Assembly: GCA_015680685.1 (NCBI GenBank)
Contig: MNCI01000813.1
Coordinates: forward strand, 80,800 to 144,799
Direction of reading: 5' to 3'
Source: Gnetum montanum
Taxonomy: Eukaryota > Streptophyta > Gnetopsida > Gnetales > Gnetaceae
DNA length: 64,000 nt
Below, one piece after another: positions 21,008-32,689 of this stretch. Each line of letters opens with the position of its first letter. Within the stretch, counting starts at the first letter, position 1. The position numbers and the translations under genes are program-made. Below the pieces are notes generated by a model that worked only from the letters and a program-made list of their open reading frames with translations, was not told the DNA's origin and searched no databases.

Positions 21008-21849
21008 TGGTATAGAGCATGCCTCAATAGATCCAAAAGGGATCGATTCCATAAGTTTTCTAAGCAAATTAAGCTTCGCAAATAATAACAACACAATGGA
21101 ATGGAGAAAATTCTTCCTTTTAGCAAGAAAACTCTTAAAATGTAGAGAAATACATCAATATTGAGGAGCCAAGCTCAACTCATAAATCTTCTAAGGATAT
21201 TAGAGGTCATACATGTCCCCTGTCAATTCTTAATTACTCACAATGGAGCCAAAGTTCAAGACAAGACAATTATAAGAGATTTTCTTAACCTATTTCAAGT
21301 ACTCTCCCATACCTACATTCAAACTCTCTTGCATAATCTCTCAAGAGATGTCTCAAATCTCTCAATAAACTCTCTCCTCTCACTCTTGTCCAAACTGAGG
21401 ACTTGGACTCTTATTTATAGCTTCTTGGTGTGATCTTTAATTTTCCTTTACATTCAAAAATACAAATTAATTTTTGTTGCTCACTAGAGACATCTTGTGG
21501 TCTAAGCAGATATCTTGCCTGAGTGTAGATGAGTTGTAGGAGATGTCTTGTGTGTAGAGGAGACATCTATCATGAAGAGAAGATGTCTATCTCTCAAAGG
21601 AGACATCTATCATGTAGCAGAGATGTCTATCCTAATAGGGCTAAAATTCAATATACTTATTTTGAGGTCTAGAACATCTAGACACCTTCAAAAAAGTATC
21701 CATTGATCCCAAAACCCCTTAAACTCATCAAAATAGGCCTCAAACATGCCAAAATAACCTGGAATCATCATTAAAAATGCCAACCCAAGAAGACACACAC
21801 ATCCAAAATACAATAATATTTAGAAAACAGCTAGGTGATGTCTTCATCA
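21008..21849 (-). repeat. Right (5') LTR of element 2
   Basis: Starts TGGTATAGAGCATGCC and ends GATGTCTTCATCA, 842 bp. A TATA box (minus strand) is at 21409-21420. In element orientation, six alternating copies of GACATCT and AGATGTCT lie upstream of the TATA box at 21488-21632, in about 40-bp repeat units. Confidence 0.8.
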
Positions 21850-22240
21850 TTGAGTCTTGCACTTGGCTTCACATGACATACTACAGTTGGATCTATAAGG
21901 ATTCAAATATCTAGCTCATTTAGACACATTGGAACCATATGTAACAATTAGTTAAGGCCTTAGTAATTTTTCTATCAATGCTTTTTAATTAATCTATTCA
22001 ATTAAGGCTCATGATGTTTCCTTTTGATGTGAAGAATGTCCTAGGTTCTTGGGTCCTCAACCTTCTTAATTTTTGGTATCATAGCCCCTTACACTTAACT
22101 TCTCCAATCAATCATCCTAGGTTAAGGATCACCATCTTTTACTTTTTCCCTAGGGGTTTTTTAATGATGACTAGTGTATGGCTACTCTTGTTCTTTTTAT
22201 TTTAATACATTAGTGATTTTCCTTCAAAATCAACAAAGCT
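21850..22240. other. AT-rich spacer, nothing recognised
   Basis: No domain, repeat partner in the window or RNA signature was seen. A short open stretch at 22011-22205 has low-complexity hydrophobic codons and is not credible as a gene. Confidence 0.4.
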
Positions 22241-22560
22241 TAAATGAATTAGAAAAAGTTAATGTTATGGCTAAATGAAATAATCCTCCCTATAAAACTC
22301 ATAGTAATAAATACAAAGTTATATGAAGTTATCATCAAGCTCAAGGATAGTAAATCAAAATAATAATTTTAAATTTTCAAGTCAAATTAATATCAAGTAA
22401 GGCTATCCTTTATCTCAAACTCTCTTGGTCTCTTCATTGATGAGTTACAAGATTGGATGTGTAATGGACAACATAGATAAAATGCATAAATACGTTCTCA
22501 AATAGTAAGCCTACTTCTTTATGAAAATGATGTTGCTTTAACATCTAGTTTTTATGTATC
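22241..22560. repeat. Dispersed repeat R, copy 1
   Basis: Matches 31890-32210 in the same orientation. Shared landmarks are 'atcatcaagctca', 'taaggctatcctt', 'aactctctt', 'gatgagtt' and 'gtgtgtaatgga'. The content is non-coding. The class is unknown; it could be part of an LTR. Confidence 0.55.
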
Positions 22561-23613
22561 ATTGAACATAGAAGAAGGGGATGGATAAGTTCCCGAATTT
22601 AAAACTTGCAAACACAAAGCACACAATTCAGTTTTAACATGGTTCCCCATCTTGGGTAGTCCACACTCAGAGGGTAGATCACAAGCACACCTTTGGACTT
22701 TGTTACTCTCAAAATGTGGTTGAAGGATCCACACCCTATATAGTCTTCAAGCCCCACTCAAGAGTGGTATACTACAACACTAATCACTCAATCCCACAAG
22801 GTTCCATCAAGCTTAGAAATGTGGTTTCAAAGCTTTCACAACCTTTACAATGTTTGATCTCCACACTAGAATGTTGTACCATAGCACCAGCAACTCAATC
22901 CCATAGGATCTTGACAAACTTAAGCACATCAACTCATAGGGTAGTCAAGAACAAGAATTACAAGGAATGATTGCAACTCAATTTGCCAATCCTTGTACAG
23001 TTAGGTATAGCACACTTTACAATGTAAAAATGATAAGCTAATGAAGAGAAATAGAGAATTCAATGATTGCAAATGACCATGTTCCAATGCATAACAAGTC
23101 TTCTTATAGCTACTATGTTTCTAAATCCATCTTAGAACTTTTGCAACAGCTAGCCAACAATCACTAATGATCATGGAAGGCGTCTTTTCCATGCTTGAGA
23201 TGTCTCTCTAAATTTGCCTTCACTTCTTGAAAGACATATTTGTTTCCTGAAAGACATCTTTTTGAAGTCTCTACCTTGGAAGACGTATTTTTCTTATGAA
23301 AGATGTCTTTCTAGACTTGGTCTGCAATCTATAAAGATGTCTTTGTCTCATGAAAGACGTCTTTGTCTAAGAAAGATGTCTTGTTGTTTCTAAAAACATA
23401 TTTATCTAAGTTTACTCCAAATCTGCTAAGACATTTGCTACTTCATAAAGACATCTTTCTTCACTTTCCCTTGCATGATGAATGTATCATCCCTTGTCCA
23501 TAGCTTTTCTCAATCCAAGTTCTTGTTCTACAAGCATAACAACTACACACACAAAAAAAATTTGTTTTTCATTTTTCTGAATGTTTTAACATACCCAAAC
23601 CAAAAGGTCCACA
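22561..23613 (-). repeat. Copia-like LTR remnant
   Basis: Its right edge (CCAAAAGGTCCACA) abuts a minus-strand polypurine tract, so the stretch to the left should be an LTR read on the minus strand. The left boundary is not determined. The segment contains many AGACATCT/AGATGTCT/AGACGTCT octamers at 23160-23465. No ORF is credible. The Copia label rests on the PPT style only. Confidence 0.4.
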
Positions 23614-23628
23614 ATCTCCCCCTTTTTC
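23614..23628 (-). other. Polypurine tract of a Copia-like element
   Basis: The minus strand reads GAAAAAGGGGGAGAT immediately before the TGTGGACC start of the presumed LTR. The AAAAGGGGGAGAT form is typical of SIRE-type Copia elements (established knowledge; not searched here). Confidence 0.5.
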
Positions 23629-24090
23629 ATAATGTCTCAAACTTAAGAAAAATGGGTTAGTCTTATCCTAATAACAATACATTTTATCAACTTTTGCCCC
23701 TTTTTGGACATAACCAAAAAGGTGAGACAAACTCCCCCTACATAGATACATAGAGAAAGTAAAATGTTTTTGGTGTTTTGGATTTTTCATTTTTATNNNN
23801 NNNNNNNNNNNNNNNNNNNNNNNNNNNNNNNNNNNNNNNNNNNNNNNNNNNNNNNNNNNNNNNNNNNNTCTAAAATGACATAACATGTAGGGTATTTGTG
23901 ACAACTTTCAAGAGCAAAGCCACCTAATGATTTTTTATGCTATCAAATACATTTATCAACTCATGTAAAGAATTTAAAAATAAGTTCTTACTTCAATTCA
24001 ATAAGTTCACTAGCTCAACCTTAGCATCAAGCAACTTCACAAGCTTAAGAAAAATACTTAAGAAAACTATCTAGGATTACAACCTAAGAT
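23629..24090 (-). other. 3' internal remnant of the Copia-like element, with a 72-N gap
   Basis: Non-coding sequence with a second purine-rich tract on the minus strand near 23729, interrupted by N at 23797-23868. Nothing codes here. The right limit is approximate. Confidence 0.3.
23797..23868. other. Assembly gap (72 N)
   Basis: A run of N within the 3' non-coding remnant of the Copia-like element. Confidence 0.95.
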
Positions 24091-24099
24091 TCCTCCATA

Positions 24100-24780
24100 A
24101 ACTTGCTTATGTACCAAGTGAGATTCATCCACAACCTTATGGAATCCTTAATTTTTACTTGTCTACCATTAATGCATTCTTCGCCTATGTCATTAAATCT
24201 GATCCCAACATAACAGAAATATAAAGAGTAATGGCTAAAGCCATTGAGTTAGAAAAAATTACCCTCATGAATAGCATTTTAACCCAATTTGAAATGATGA
24301 GTGTTAACAACCCTATGCAATCTAGTCCTCTACCTTTACCAATGATACCAATGACCAATACTATGTTTTAAGCTCCTTCCCCCTCCCTCAACTAACTCAA
24401 CCTTCAAACAATTATTTTCAAAGTTCAGTGTCTTCTTCATTTCTATCATGTAATACTAGTTTGAATGATGAGCAATTGAAAGATTTAATCTAATACATTA
24501 TAAACCCAACCGGGATATCTAATCTTTTTCGACCTACAACTCAAACTCAAAATTAGATGATCTAGATATTAACTTCAGTTCAAAACTTTCCAATGAAGTA
24601 GTTGAATTAAAAAAAAATAACAACAATGTTCCTATACAATTTGAAAAGCCAAGTACATCAATCAATGAAAATTATTGTTGTTTTCATAACACTAGGTAAC
24701 ATTTTAAAAAAACTTATCCTCAATTTTTAGAATTATATGGTGATAATGCCCAAAGTCAACAAAATGGAAAAACCCCAATT
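24100..24780 (+). pseudogene. Gag C-terminal part of a Tat-like element
   Basis: In shifting frames, segments such as STINAFFAYVIKSDPNITEI and AKAIELEKITLMNSI parallel the end of the element 1 gag core (5640-5740: LKAVNPNISIW...AIQLEK). Multiple stops. The Pro/Ser-rich linker that follows leads into the protease frame at 24781. The upstream half of gag and any 5' LTR are not recognisable. Confidence 0.5.
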
Positions 24781-25656
24781 ATGGTCTTGAATATACCTCC
24801 TGAAATGGAGAATGAAGAAGTTCCCTCATTGGAACAAGTTATGATAAGTGATCCCAACCCACATAACACTTGCTACCATAGACTTAGTGACATTATAAAT
24901 GCCCCACAACAACCAAACCCCCCTTATATACTTAGAAGAACTCCACCTCAACAAGAATCCAAAGATGAACATAAGACTTTTGATTTAGTTGAGGATTTCA
25001 AAAAAGTTAAAGGCAGCATTTCAATGTATGATCTTCTACATTTTAATGAAATGAAAGATATGATTCAAAAGATACTTCATACACTTGAAACCAACAAAGA
25101 AAATTCTCCAATAACCAAAAGGCAACTTCATTTTATGAAATGTCCTAATGCGTTGTTAATACAAAACGTGAGCAACTCCATGTCGAACAAGAAATATCAA
25201 CCTCCTTTCGTAACAACTTTGGTTATATTAAGAAAGAATGTTCACAATTGTTTAATGGATTCTGGTGCAACTATTAGTGTCATGCCACTTGAGGTATGCA
25301 AAACATTAGGATCATGAATGCTACTACAAGCAAGAAGTGTGATACAACTTGATGGATCTAATGTACAACACCATACTTTTACACAGTATATAGATATTTT
25401 AGTAGTTAATATGTTACCCACTTATGACATGCTTTTATCTACCATGTTTACAACCAAGTTTGAGGGCTTCTTTAGGTCAAATTTCTTAGAATTATTAATT
25501 TCTATTACAGGAAAGTCTAAATACATGGTCATACCAAGAGAGCCTTTTTATAAACAAGTAGTAACAACTTTTGATCAACAAAATCAATCTTTTGAAAATC
25601 AAAATACTAATCTTTGTATTGGAGTCATTGAAGTTGGCTCAGCGAACATGTTATAA
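24781..25656 (+). pseudogene. Protease region of the Tat-like element
   Basis: 178 codons to a TGA at 25315, then the same frame to 25656. The segment DLVEDFKKVKGSISMYDLL parallels IEDLKHVKANISFYQLL of element 1 (6405-6455). The active site is intact: NCLMDSGATISVMPLEVC, around 25250. The post-active-site part holds YDMLLSTMFTTKF and a YMVIPREPFYKQ end that parallels the element 1 protease tail. This is the best preserved protease of its lineage in the window. Confidence 0.7.
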
Positions 25657-25930
25657 ATGACCATGAGAGTAAAATTTCATAAATAAATCCTTTTGCTTCT
25701 AGTGAATGTGAAGAAATCTATGAAGATGTCTTGCTAGCACTAGGAGAGGGCAATAATATAAATGAGATCCTATCCATTAAAACATTAGAATGTGTACCAA
25801 ATTTTAAGAACATATCCATTGAACATATTCCTAGGAAATAAAATTATGTTCCTAATTTATTAGCTTGAACAGCCACTACTTTAGATGCCCCTCTTAGACA
25901 CAATGCTTGGGATTCTAAAATAATTATTAA
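25657..25930 (+). pseudogene. Relic of the archaeal-type RNase H tail, upstream of RT
   Basis: Downstream of the protease a frame reads NFKNISIEHIPRK, stop, NYVPNLLA, stop, TATTLDAPL (25800-25890). This aligns with FKHCQIEHINRVENLIVDDLAKAASTLDM at the end of the extra RNase H of element 1 (7405-7490). The N-terminal two thirds of the domain are gone. The relic confirms that in this lineage the domain lies between protease and RT. Confidence 0.55.
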
Positions 25931-26079
25931 AAAGGTTATGTCTTATTCTATTTCAGATAATATTCTCCTTTCCAAGTTTTGATGATGATGATCATATTCA
26001 TAAATTTTTATTTTTCAAGGGTAAATTTAGTGATTACTATTTTAAAGTTTCTCAAATTAATAAAGAAGTAATATTAGAG

Positions 26080-26590
26080 GATGTCATATTTTTCAAATAA
26101 GATCTCTTCTAAAATAGCGACTAGAGAAGCTATATTCAATGACTTGAAAAAACTTAGACCTATTAGACCTATGATTGAAACTTGGATGAAAGAAGAACTT
26201 GATGGACTTTTAGAATCTAAAATTATTCATCTTATAAAACATTCAGGTTCAACATCAAGTTTAGTGCCTGATAGAAAATGAACAAGTGAATTACAATTAT
26301 GTATTGATTTTCATAATCTCAATCATCAGCAAATTGTTGAAAGATGTTTTGACAAGAAATATGTAGGTAAAGTCTTTAAAATAGGAGATCGAGTCCTAAA
26401 AAGAGATAGAGTGTCTAGTCAAATAGGTCCTCAAAATAGGTTTTCTCCTATATGGTTAAGTTCATTCCAAGTTACAAATATCATTGATCCCAATGTGTAA
26501 AAAATTGCAAATTTGTAAGGGTCTAAGTTACATAGAGATTTTAATGCATTTCATCTAAAGCATTTCTACTCAAGTGCCCCACGTAGACAC
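26080..26590 (+). pseudogene. RT N-terminus fused by deletion to integrase C-terminus
   Basis: RT starts around 26140 (RPIRPMIETWMKEELDGLLES, then SGSTSSLVPDRK, a stop, and ELQLCIDFHNLN at about 26290-26325). Within about 20 bp it changes to an integrase C-terminal domain: RCFDKKYVGKVFKIGDRVLK, then GPQNRFSPIWLSSFQV and a final FNAFHLKHFY. Everything from mid-RT through the integrase core is deleted near 26330. The protein ends about 26585. Confidence 0.65.
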
Positions 26591-28339
26591 CTAGTAGATC
26601 CTTAGCCACATGTTTTCTTGCCCTTCACCATGCATTTCATTTGTATATAGCTGCATTTGCATACTTTCTTTGCATTTCCATCATTTCCTTCTTAGCATAA
26701 TGGTTTTGGTTTGATCTGTGCTTTTCATATGATTTTAGTAATCATCATGGTCATTTGAGTTACTAGGCATTAGGTCATCATAACACCATTGAAAAAAAAA
26801 GCAAGTATAATGTTTTATATGATACATCACATTACTATTATATAAAATCTCTTTTATATGATATATTTCAATAATGTTATGATTCTTCCCAATCTATTTC
26901 AAGGTTTTAGTTTTATTAGTTATGTTGGATTATGGAGGACGAGATTTATGCTAACTTATCATGTAATAATCATGATCATGTGAGTGTAGGATATGTGAAG
27001 TTGGAGAATGGTTAGCCACAATCACTAGGTGATTTTGGAAAATACCTTTCACACCACCCTCCCCCCCCCCCCCCCCCCCACCCCCCCCCACCCCCNAAGT
27101 GTAATGATGCATGACTATCCTATGAGTAACAAGGTGAAATGTGTTCATCTCCATTTCAGAACCTTTAGCCACCCAAGAGACTTGCTATGATGCCATCTAG
27201 AGTGTAATTAAAAGGCACATACACAAGGGTTGAACTACATCATGGGCAAAGTTTCAAAAGGATTGTGCTCTTTGGCAGTGTAGCTAATCAGCCAAACTCA
27301 TGTTGGAATTCCTACCTTAAGAATGAAGTACACCATGAACAAGGTTTTCTATAAAAAAGAGACAAAAGAAAAAATGAGAACCAAGTTCATTGATAGTGTA
27401 ATAAATTCTTGACTGTGATGGGGTCTGATAGCAATCCTCACCTTAGCCTCCATTCCCCATTTAAACCTATTTCCCAACAATTCAAAAAAAAAGAGAAAAG
27501 AAAATAATCCCATTTCATACATTCTCTTTATGAATTTAAAAAAAAAACAAAAAAAAAAAGAAAGATTCCTAAGAAAAAATCTAAAAGTTGTGATTAGCTA
27601 TGATCTAAGATAAGCTTGTCCTTCTTATTATGTTTGGCATAAGTCTCATGTTCAAAGTAGTCCACATACCTTTTTACTTTTACCTTGTGAAAAGATTGGG
27701 AATGAGATCTTAATTATATTCTTTAATTATATATATATATATCTATGTAGTTAAATTTATGATTTATAAAGAGTATATGTTTTGATCTTGATTAAATAGG
27801 ATGGTGTGGTAAGGGTGGCCCATGTCTAGTTCTCTCTTGATTATATGGTTATTTTTCAATCAATATAGTTTTCTTTAAAATTTAAATATGTTTGTGTTTT
27901 ATGATCTTTTCAATCCTCTATCTTTTACATATCCTTTTAAAATTTTTATGATTTTGTTGTTCCTTGCACTTGCATGCAATTTCTAGTTTTGGAGCTAAGT
28001 GTTGATGCCAACGTCACCCATACTAGGCACAAGGCCATGATTAATAGAAGCTTGCATTAAAATCAAATTTTCTTTTGAGCAAATGGAAAATGTTAGCTTT
28101 TTTTGAAAACTAAAATGCAAAGACATTCATGAATTTTCTAGAGAGACCATGTGACTATTCATATTAAGCTCCTAAATGTTTTGGTCATTTTGCATTTATC
28201 TAAGGTAGTGTTATTTTTTAAAAAAGGGAGAGAGAATGTGCCTATGAAGTAAAATGTTTCTTGTGAATTCTTTTCTTTTGCTATGTGCAATCATTTTCAC
28301 ATTGTGGATTACTTGAGCTATTCAATACAAGGCACTTGG
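26591..28339. other. Non-coding AT-rich stretch with simple repeats
   Basis: It probably includes the 3' non-coding part and LTR of the Tat-like element, but I could not set LTR ends. Contents seen: a poly-C tract at 27059-27095 containing an n, A-rich runs near 27485-27570, and a short (TA)n at about 27729-27742. No gene is recognised. Confidence 0.4.
27059..27095. repeat. Poly-C tract
   Basis: Nearly pure C with two A interruptions, ended by an ambiguous base at 27096. The open frame crossing it on the minus strand (poly-Gly) is an artefact of the homopolymer. Confidence 0.9.
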
Positions 28340-28619
28340 TGAATGAGAGGAGGCAAAGGTGATAGCGATTATGTCACAGTAGTGGAGACATGGTGGTAGT
28401 GAGGTAACTAATGAGGTGGACATAATCAATAGTGGTGTACATAACCAACGTTAATGGTAGATGTGGACATTCATGGCATCGACAGGAAATAGCTTATAAT
28501 AGGAGAGAAATTGGTAGGTAGGATGTAAATAATCATATAGGTCTTCTTCTCTGTAGTAGGGTAAGTGCATCAACTACAACCAGGAAGATAGGGCTAAGCA
28601 GAGTGCATCTATGAGTCAA

Positions 28620-28673
<54 letters not shown>

Positions 28674-29535
28674 GGTAGGGATCTTCCTAGGACAAGCAAG
28701 TAGCAAGTATGGTAAGAGAGCAGTTAATGACATGCATGCAATATGAGGTAGTATGCAGCACAAACAACATGTGGCACAACAACAATGGCAAATAGTGAGT
28801 GGTGTAGCTAGCAAAGGATGGGAATCCAAGGGAGATCTTGAGTTCTCTCCCTCCAGCATCGACAGTGCAAGACAAGGGTGAGAAAAATAGGATGAGGCCT
28901 CTCTCTTTGGAATCTTGGAAAACCTCTCTCTCTCCAAGTGATGTCAATAGAGGAGCTAAGCATAAACATCAAGACCAATAGCAACTGTGAAGAGGCATGT
29001 GCATCAATGATGGTAGATGCATGGTGGTGAGTGATATGCAGTGGTGAAAGGTAGTGTTAATGGCACTAGCAAAGGTCAGTAGTGCAAATAGTTAATGATG
29101 CATTATAGCAGACAACAACACTAGTAGCTAGTGAATGGTGTCAACAAGAGTTGGTCAGCAATAGCAAAGGTGATGCATGTTAGCAACAATAGTAGGTGGA
29201 AACAATAGTAGTAGTAGGTGATACTAGTGGCAATAGCACATTTCTACGTAGTAGGGTTTTGTTTTCTTTATTTTTTTGTGTTAGTAGGATTTTCTGCCTA
29301 GTAGTGAACACCATTGGCAACAACAATGCTACAAGCAGTGATAGTGAACAATAGTGAATGATGGTAGTGCAATGACAAGAGGGTAGGATCCCCATTTAAT
29401 CATTTAATGTCACATAGCCCTCTCTAGCTGAGACTATTCCTAGGTTTCCATACCAATACAAGAGGCACCTTAGGCGATAGGCTTCTTAAACAAGTTTTTC
29501 TTAGTGTTGGTGAGTCCAAAATTTATGCATCAACA
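28340..29535 (+). repeat. LTR B copy in inverted orientation
   Basis: The last 140 bp (29395-29535) are the reverse complement of the starts of the LTR-B copies at 37785 and 44381, including 'tccaaaatttatgcatcaaca' and the 'gagactattcctaggtttccataccaa' region. No PBS follows, so it is a 3' or solo LTR in + orientation. The upstream part is rich in GTG/GTA/ACA-type triplets and contains a (CT)n run. The left boundary is approximate. Confidence 0.5.
28624..28669. repeat. (CT)n microsatellite
   Basis: 23 uninterrupted CT dinucleotides, followed by CTGTCTGG. The open frames running through it on the minus strand are not genes. Confidence 0.95.
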
Positions 29536-31889
29536 AATGTCAGTATGATGAAGGAAATGAAGATGAAGAGGAGGAATTCTAAACTGTGACTCATCCCCCA
29601 TAGACATTTGGGATGCTACCCTAACAATAGTAGCAAATATGGCTACCTTTATGGAGGACAATCAAATATAAAGGTTACTACTATTTTACCTTTCTAGTCC
29701 CAATAGTTGAAAATATAAAACTGTACAATTTTAGTAGATTGAAAATTCTAAAGGTTGTGCACATTAATGGTGGTAGACTGTATTCATATGGTTAATACAA
29801 TGGTGGTTCTAAATATGTCATCTTCATTGATGGAAAAAAAGGATCTGTATTATCCATGGAAATGATGAAAGCTTTTACGTATGCAAATGCAACTCTAACA
29901 ATGACCATCTTTGTAGAATGTATGGTGTAACATTGCTTGTACACAAATAAAGCATAACCCATATTCAAATAACATTTAATGAATATTTTTAAACATATTT
30001 GCAAGAGGGCCATGGCTTTAGGCACTTTTTCATTATTCATTACTTGATACATTGGCCCTACCTTAATCATCATTGTTTAGGGTGTTACCTATTTTAGTCT
30101 GACTTTTTGTTTTTCATTTTCTTACTTCAAACGGAAGGGGAAACTTAGTACCAAATTCTTGGCCATTACATTACTTAACAATTTAATGTCACAATTACAA
30201 CCATTGTATACCTAGAAGGTGGAGTTCTTTAGAGGGAATGCATCAAAATATCTCCTTCCTACAGTTAAGAGATTTACTCACTTTTCCTTGGTACATCAAG
30301 CCCCTATATCTTTGAATATGAATAAATCATTTAGTTTTATCACGTGAATTACTGCATCGTTGTTGATAGCACTTGTTATTAGAATGTTCCTAAGATAAAA
30401 AAATTCATTATCAATTAAGTACTGATCTACATGAAAGGCTTAGCGATTTGGGCACTAGACTATTAGAATTTAGTTTTATGTCTTCTTGAACAACTTTAAT
30501 TGTCATGATATATTTTCTTAGTTCCTCAAGATCTTTTACAAGAAAATCTACTTCTTATAACTAATAGTAATAGTAATATTATAGAACTATAAGATCATAG
30601 TTCTCTTCACAATAATAACTTCTCTTCATAATTCTTTGTAGTTTTGAGTATTGTAAGTAATACTTACTTGGATGTTTACAAATCCTCTTATGATAAATAG
30701 AGTTATATTGTATTAATTCCATCACTTGCCACTCGTTCCTTATCCTAGTAAATTGTAACATCATCTTTGAGATTGTTGTATCTCCAAGTTCTACCTTACT
30801 AAGAACTTCCTATGATTTAGTAATATTGTTCTTTATGGTAGTGCATCTTTTGGTTCATATTCACTTCTCTATCATAAGGTTATAATATACTTATGACTAT
30901 TGTTCATAATTCAAAGTATTATGAAATTTTGTACTTGAACTTTGCTATTCTTCTAACTTAGCTTCACTGGACTTTACAAAATTCTTCTTCATAAGTTTTT
31001 TCTTTTATTTTCTTTACTATCATAACCTTCTAGATAGTCTTCTCTTCGTCTTTATGGAATTGGACCAAATTATGAAATGCTCACCTTGGATCTTCTCTTC
31101 TTATTTCAAAAATTGGATACTTCTTCACTTCTTCCATTTATAAGCAACTTGTTAACCTTTTAGTTTCTTGGTACTCGAGTACTCATTATGACTCATATGC
31201 TTCATAACATCTTCTAGCATTACTGCATACTCCTACTCACTATTTCATAATTTTACAAATTGTTGTCATTCGTAACCTATTTCTATTATGAACATTATTG
31301 TTTTTGTTGTTGTTTCAATGCTACTTCTTTATCTCAAAGGTTCTTTCATCTTCTTGTCTTTATCCTTCATCACTCCTCTTATTCATATCTTTTTTATCAT
31401 TGTTTTCATTGCTGCTCCTTATTATTCCATATGTTGTGAAGTGGGAACTTGCATTTTTTATCATTCATAAGGAGTTACCACTCTTTACTAAACCATCATG
31501 AATGTTCGTAATTGTTGATAGATAACTTAAAAAACCAATGATTATACTTTAACTTAGCAGTATACTTTAACATGTGTTTCTTAATTTATGACACCTAGAT
31601 TTCATCTATTTGGATGACTTTAATACCTAAAGAATAAACTAGTGCATAAGTATTTACTTTATATATTGAAAAGCATTCTTCCTTTCCATTGTAAGAGCCT
31701 ATGAGAGAGATAACTTAGATCATAGCTAAGAATGACATGGCTTATAAAAACCACTTAACAATTGATGTGGGAAAATCCTTCATGTAATTAAGATAAGTTT
31801 GATTCAGGTTAATTAATTATTTGCAAAGAATCCTACCAAAAATTATTCATTTTATTTAATGATTCTACAAAAACGTATGATTTAATGAG
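29536..31889. other. No recognisable gene
   Basis: AT-rich DNA with short chance ORFs only (for example 29792-30073 on the minus strand and the T-rich hydrophobic stretches at 31288-31501). I find no domain motif, LTR terminus, PBS or RNA gene. The even decay suggests old transposon sequence, but no class can be supported. Confidence 0.4.
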
Positions 31890-32210
31890 TTAAAAATAGT
31901 TATGGCTATTGCTAAAAATTATAGACTTTGTTCTAGAACTTAGTAATGACTCAAAATTTTTATAAAGAACCTATCATCAAGCTCACATATAGTGAATCAA
32001 AGCATAATTTTAAACTTTTGAGAAAAATTGGGATGGAGTAAGGCTATCCTTCATTTCTAACTCTCTTTGTTCTTTTCATTAATGAGTTGCACGACTGGGT
32101 GTGTAATGGATAATATAAACATGTTGTAAAAATAGGTTCTCAAGTAGTCAACCTAGTTATTTATATAGATTCTAGTTTAATATCTACTTTTGAGAAAGGC
32201 ATTTCTAATA
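31890..32210. repeat. Dispersed repeat R, copy 2
   Basis: Same orientation as 22241-22560 and similar along about 300 bp, with shared words such as 'ctatcatcaagctcac', 'gtaaggctatcctt' and 'tgggtgtgtaatggata'. Class unknown. Confidence 0.55.
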
Positions 32211-32689
32211 CACTATAAATTTTATAACAATCTTGCATTTCTTATGATTTACAAGTTAATGAAGAATAAACTAAAATGATTATGTAACACAAGAAACACA
32301 CCATATAATTTAAAATTTCATGATAACAATTTACAAACTATGGATTGTTTTTTATACTTATGTCTTTAGTGTGTGAATAATTATAGATGGGATAAATGTA
32401 TTAATAAAAGAATAGTAAAATAAAATGAAATGAAACTTTATTATATCTGAAGCCCCATAGGATCTATTGGAAAAATATTACATTTTCATGAAAAATACAG
32501 ATAAACTTTACAAATTGACCAAGTTCCAATGGGAGTATCAAAAATAAATCATAAAATCATTTTACTGTAACATTATAATGCTATCTAAAATAGTTAGTCA
32601 TAGAACAAGAAAGAAACACATGTAGCTCATTTTCAAAAACTCATAATATGCACAACCTACAAATGTGCTCTTCTCGAGGGAGTTAAATT

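Larger units (their letters stand above)
17466..21849 (-). mobile_element. Element 2: gag-protease-only LTR element
   Basis: Two direct repeats of 840 and 842 bp (17466-18305 and 21008-21849) bracket 2.7 kb of minus-strand gag and protease, and a tRNA-Met-like PBS lies next to the right LTR. There is no RT, RNase H or integrase and no room for them: protease remains end about 470 bp from the left LTR. The flanking pentamers TCAAG and TTGAG differ by two transitions, so a decayed target duplication is possible but not proven. The element would have relied on the polymerase and integrase of another element. Confidence 0.75.

Noticed and set aside
26951-27172. Poly-Gly minus-strand frame
   Set aside because: Caused by a poly-C tract ending in an ambiguous base.
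28533-28947. Minus-strand frames of 134 and 86 codons near 28.7 kb
   Set aside because: They read through a (CT)n microsatellite and triplet-rich LTR sequence, giving Arg-Glu repeats; not credible genes.
31288-31501. Hydrophobic 60-67 codon frames resembling a small membrane protein
   Set aside because: T-rich low-complexity codons, two overlapping frames equally open, no start context or homolog recognised.
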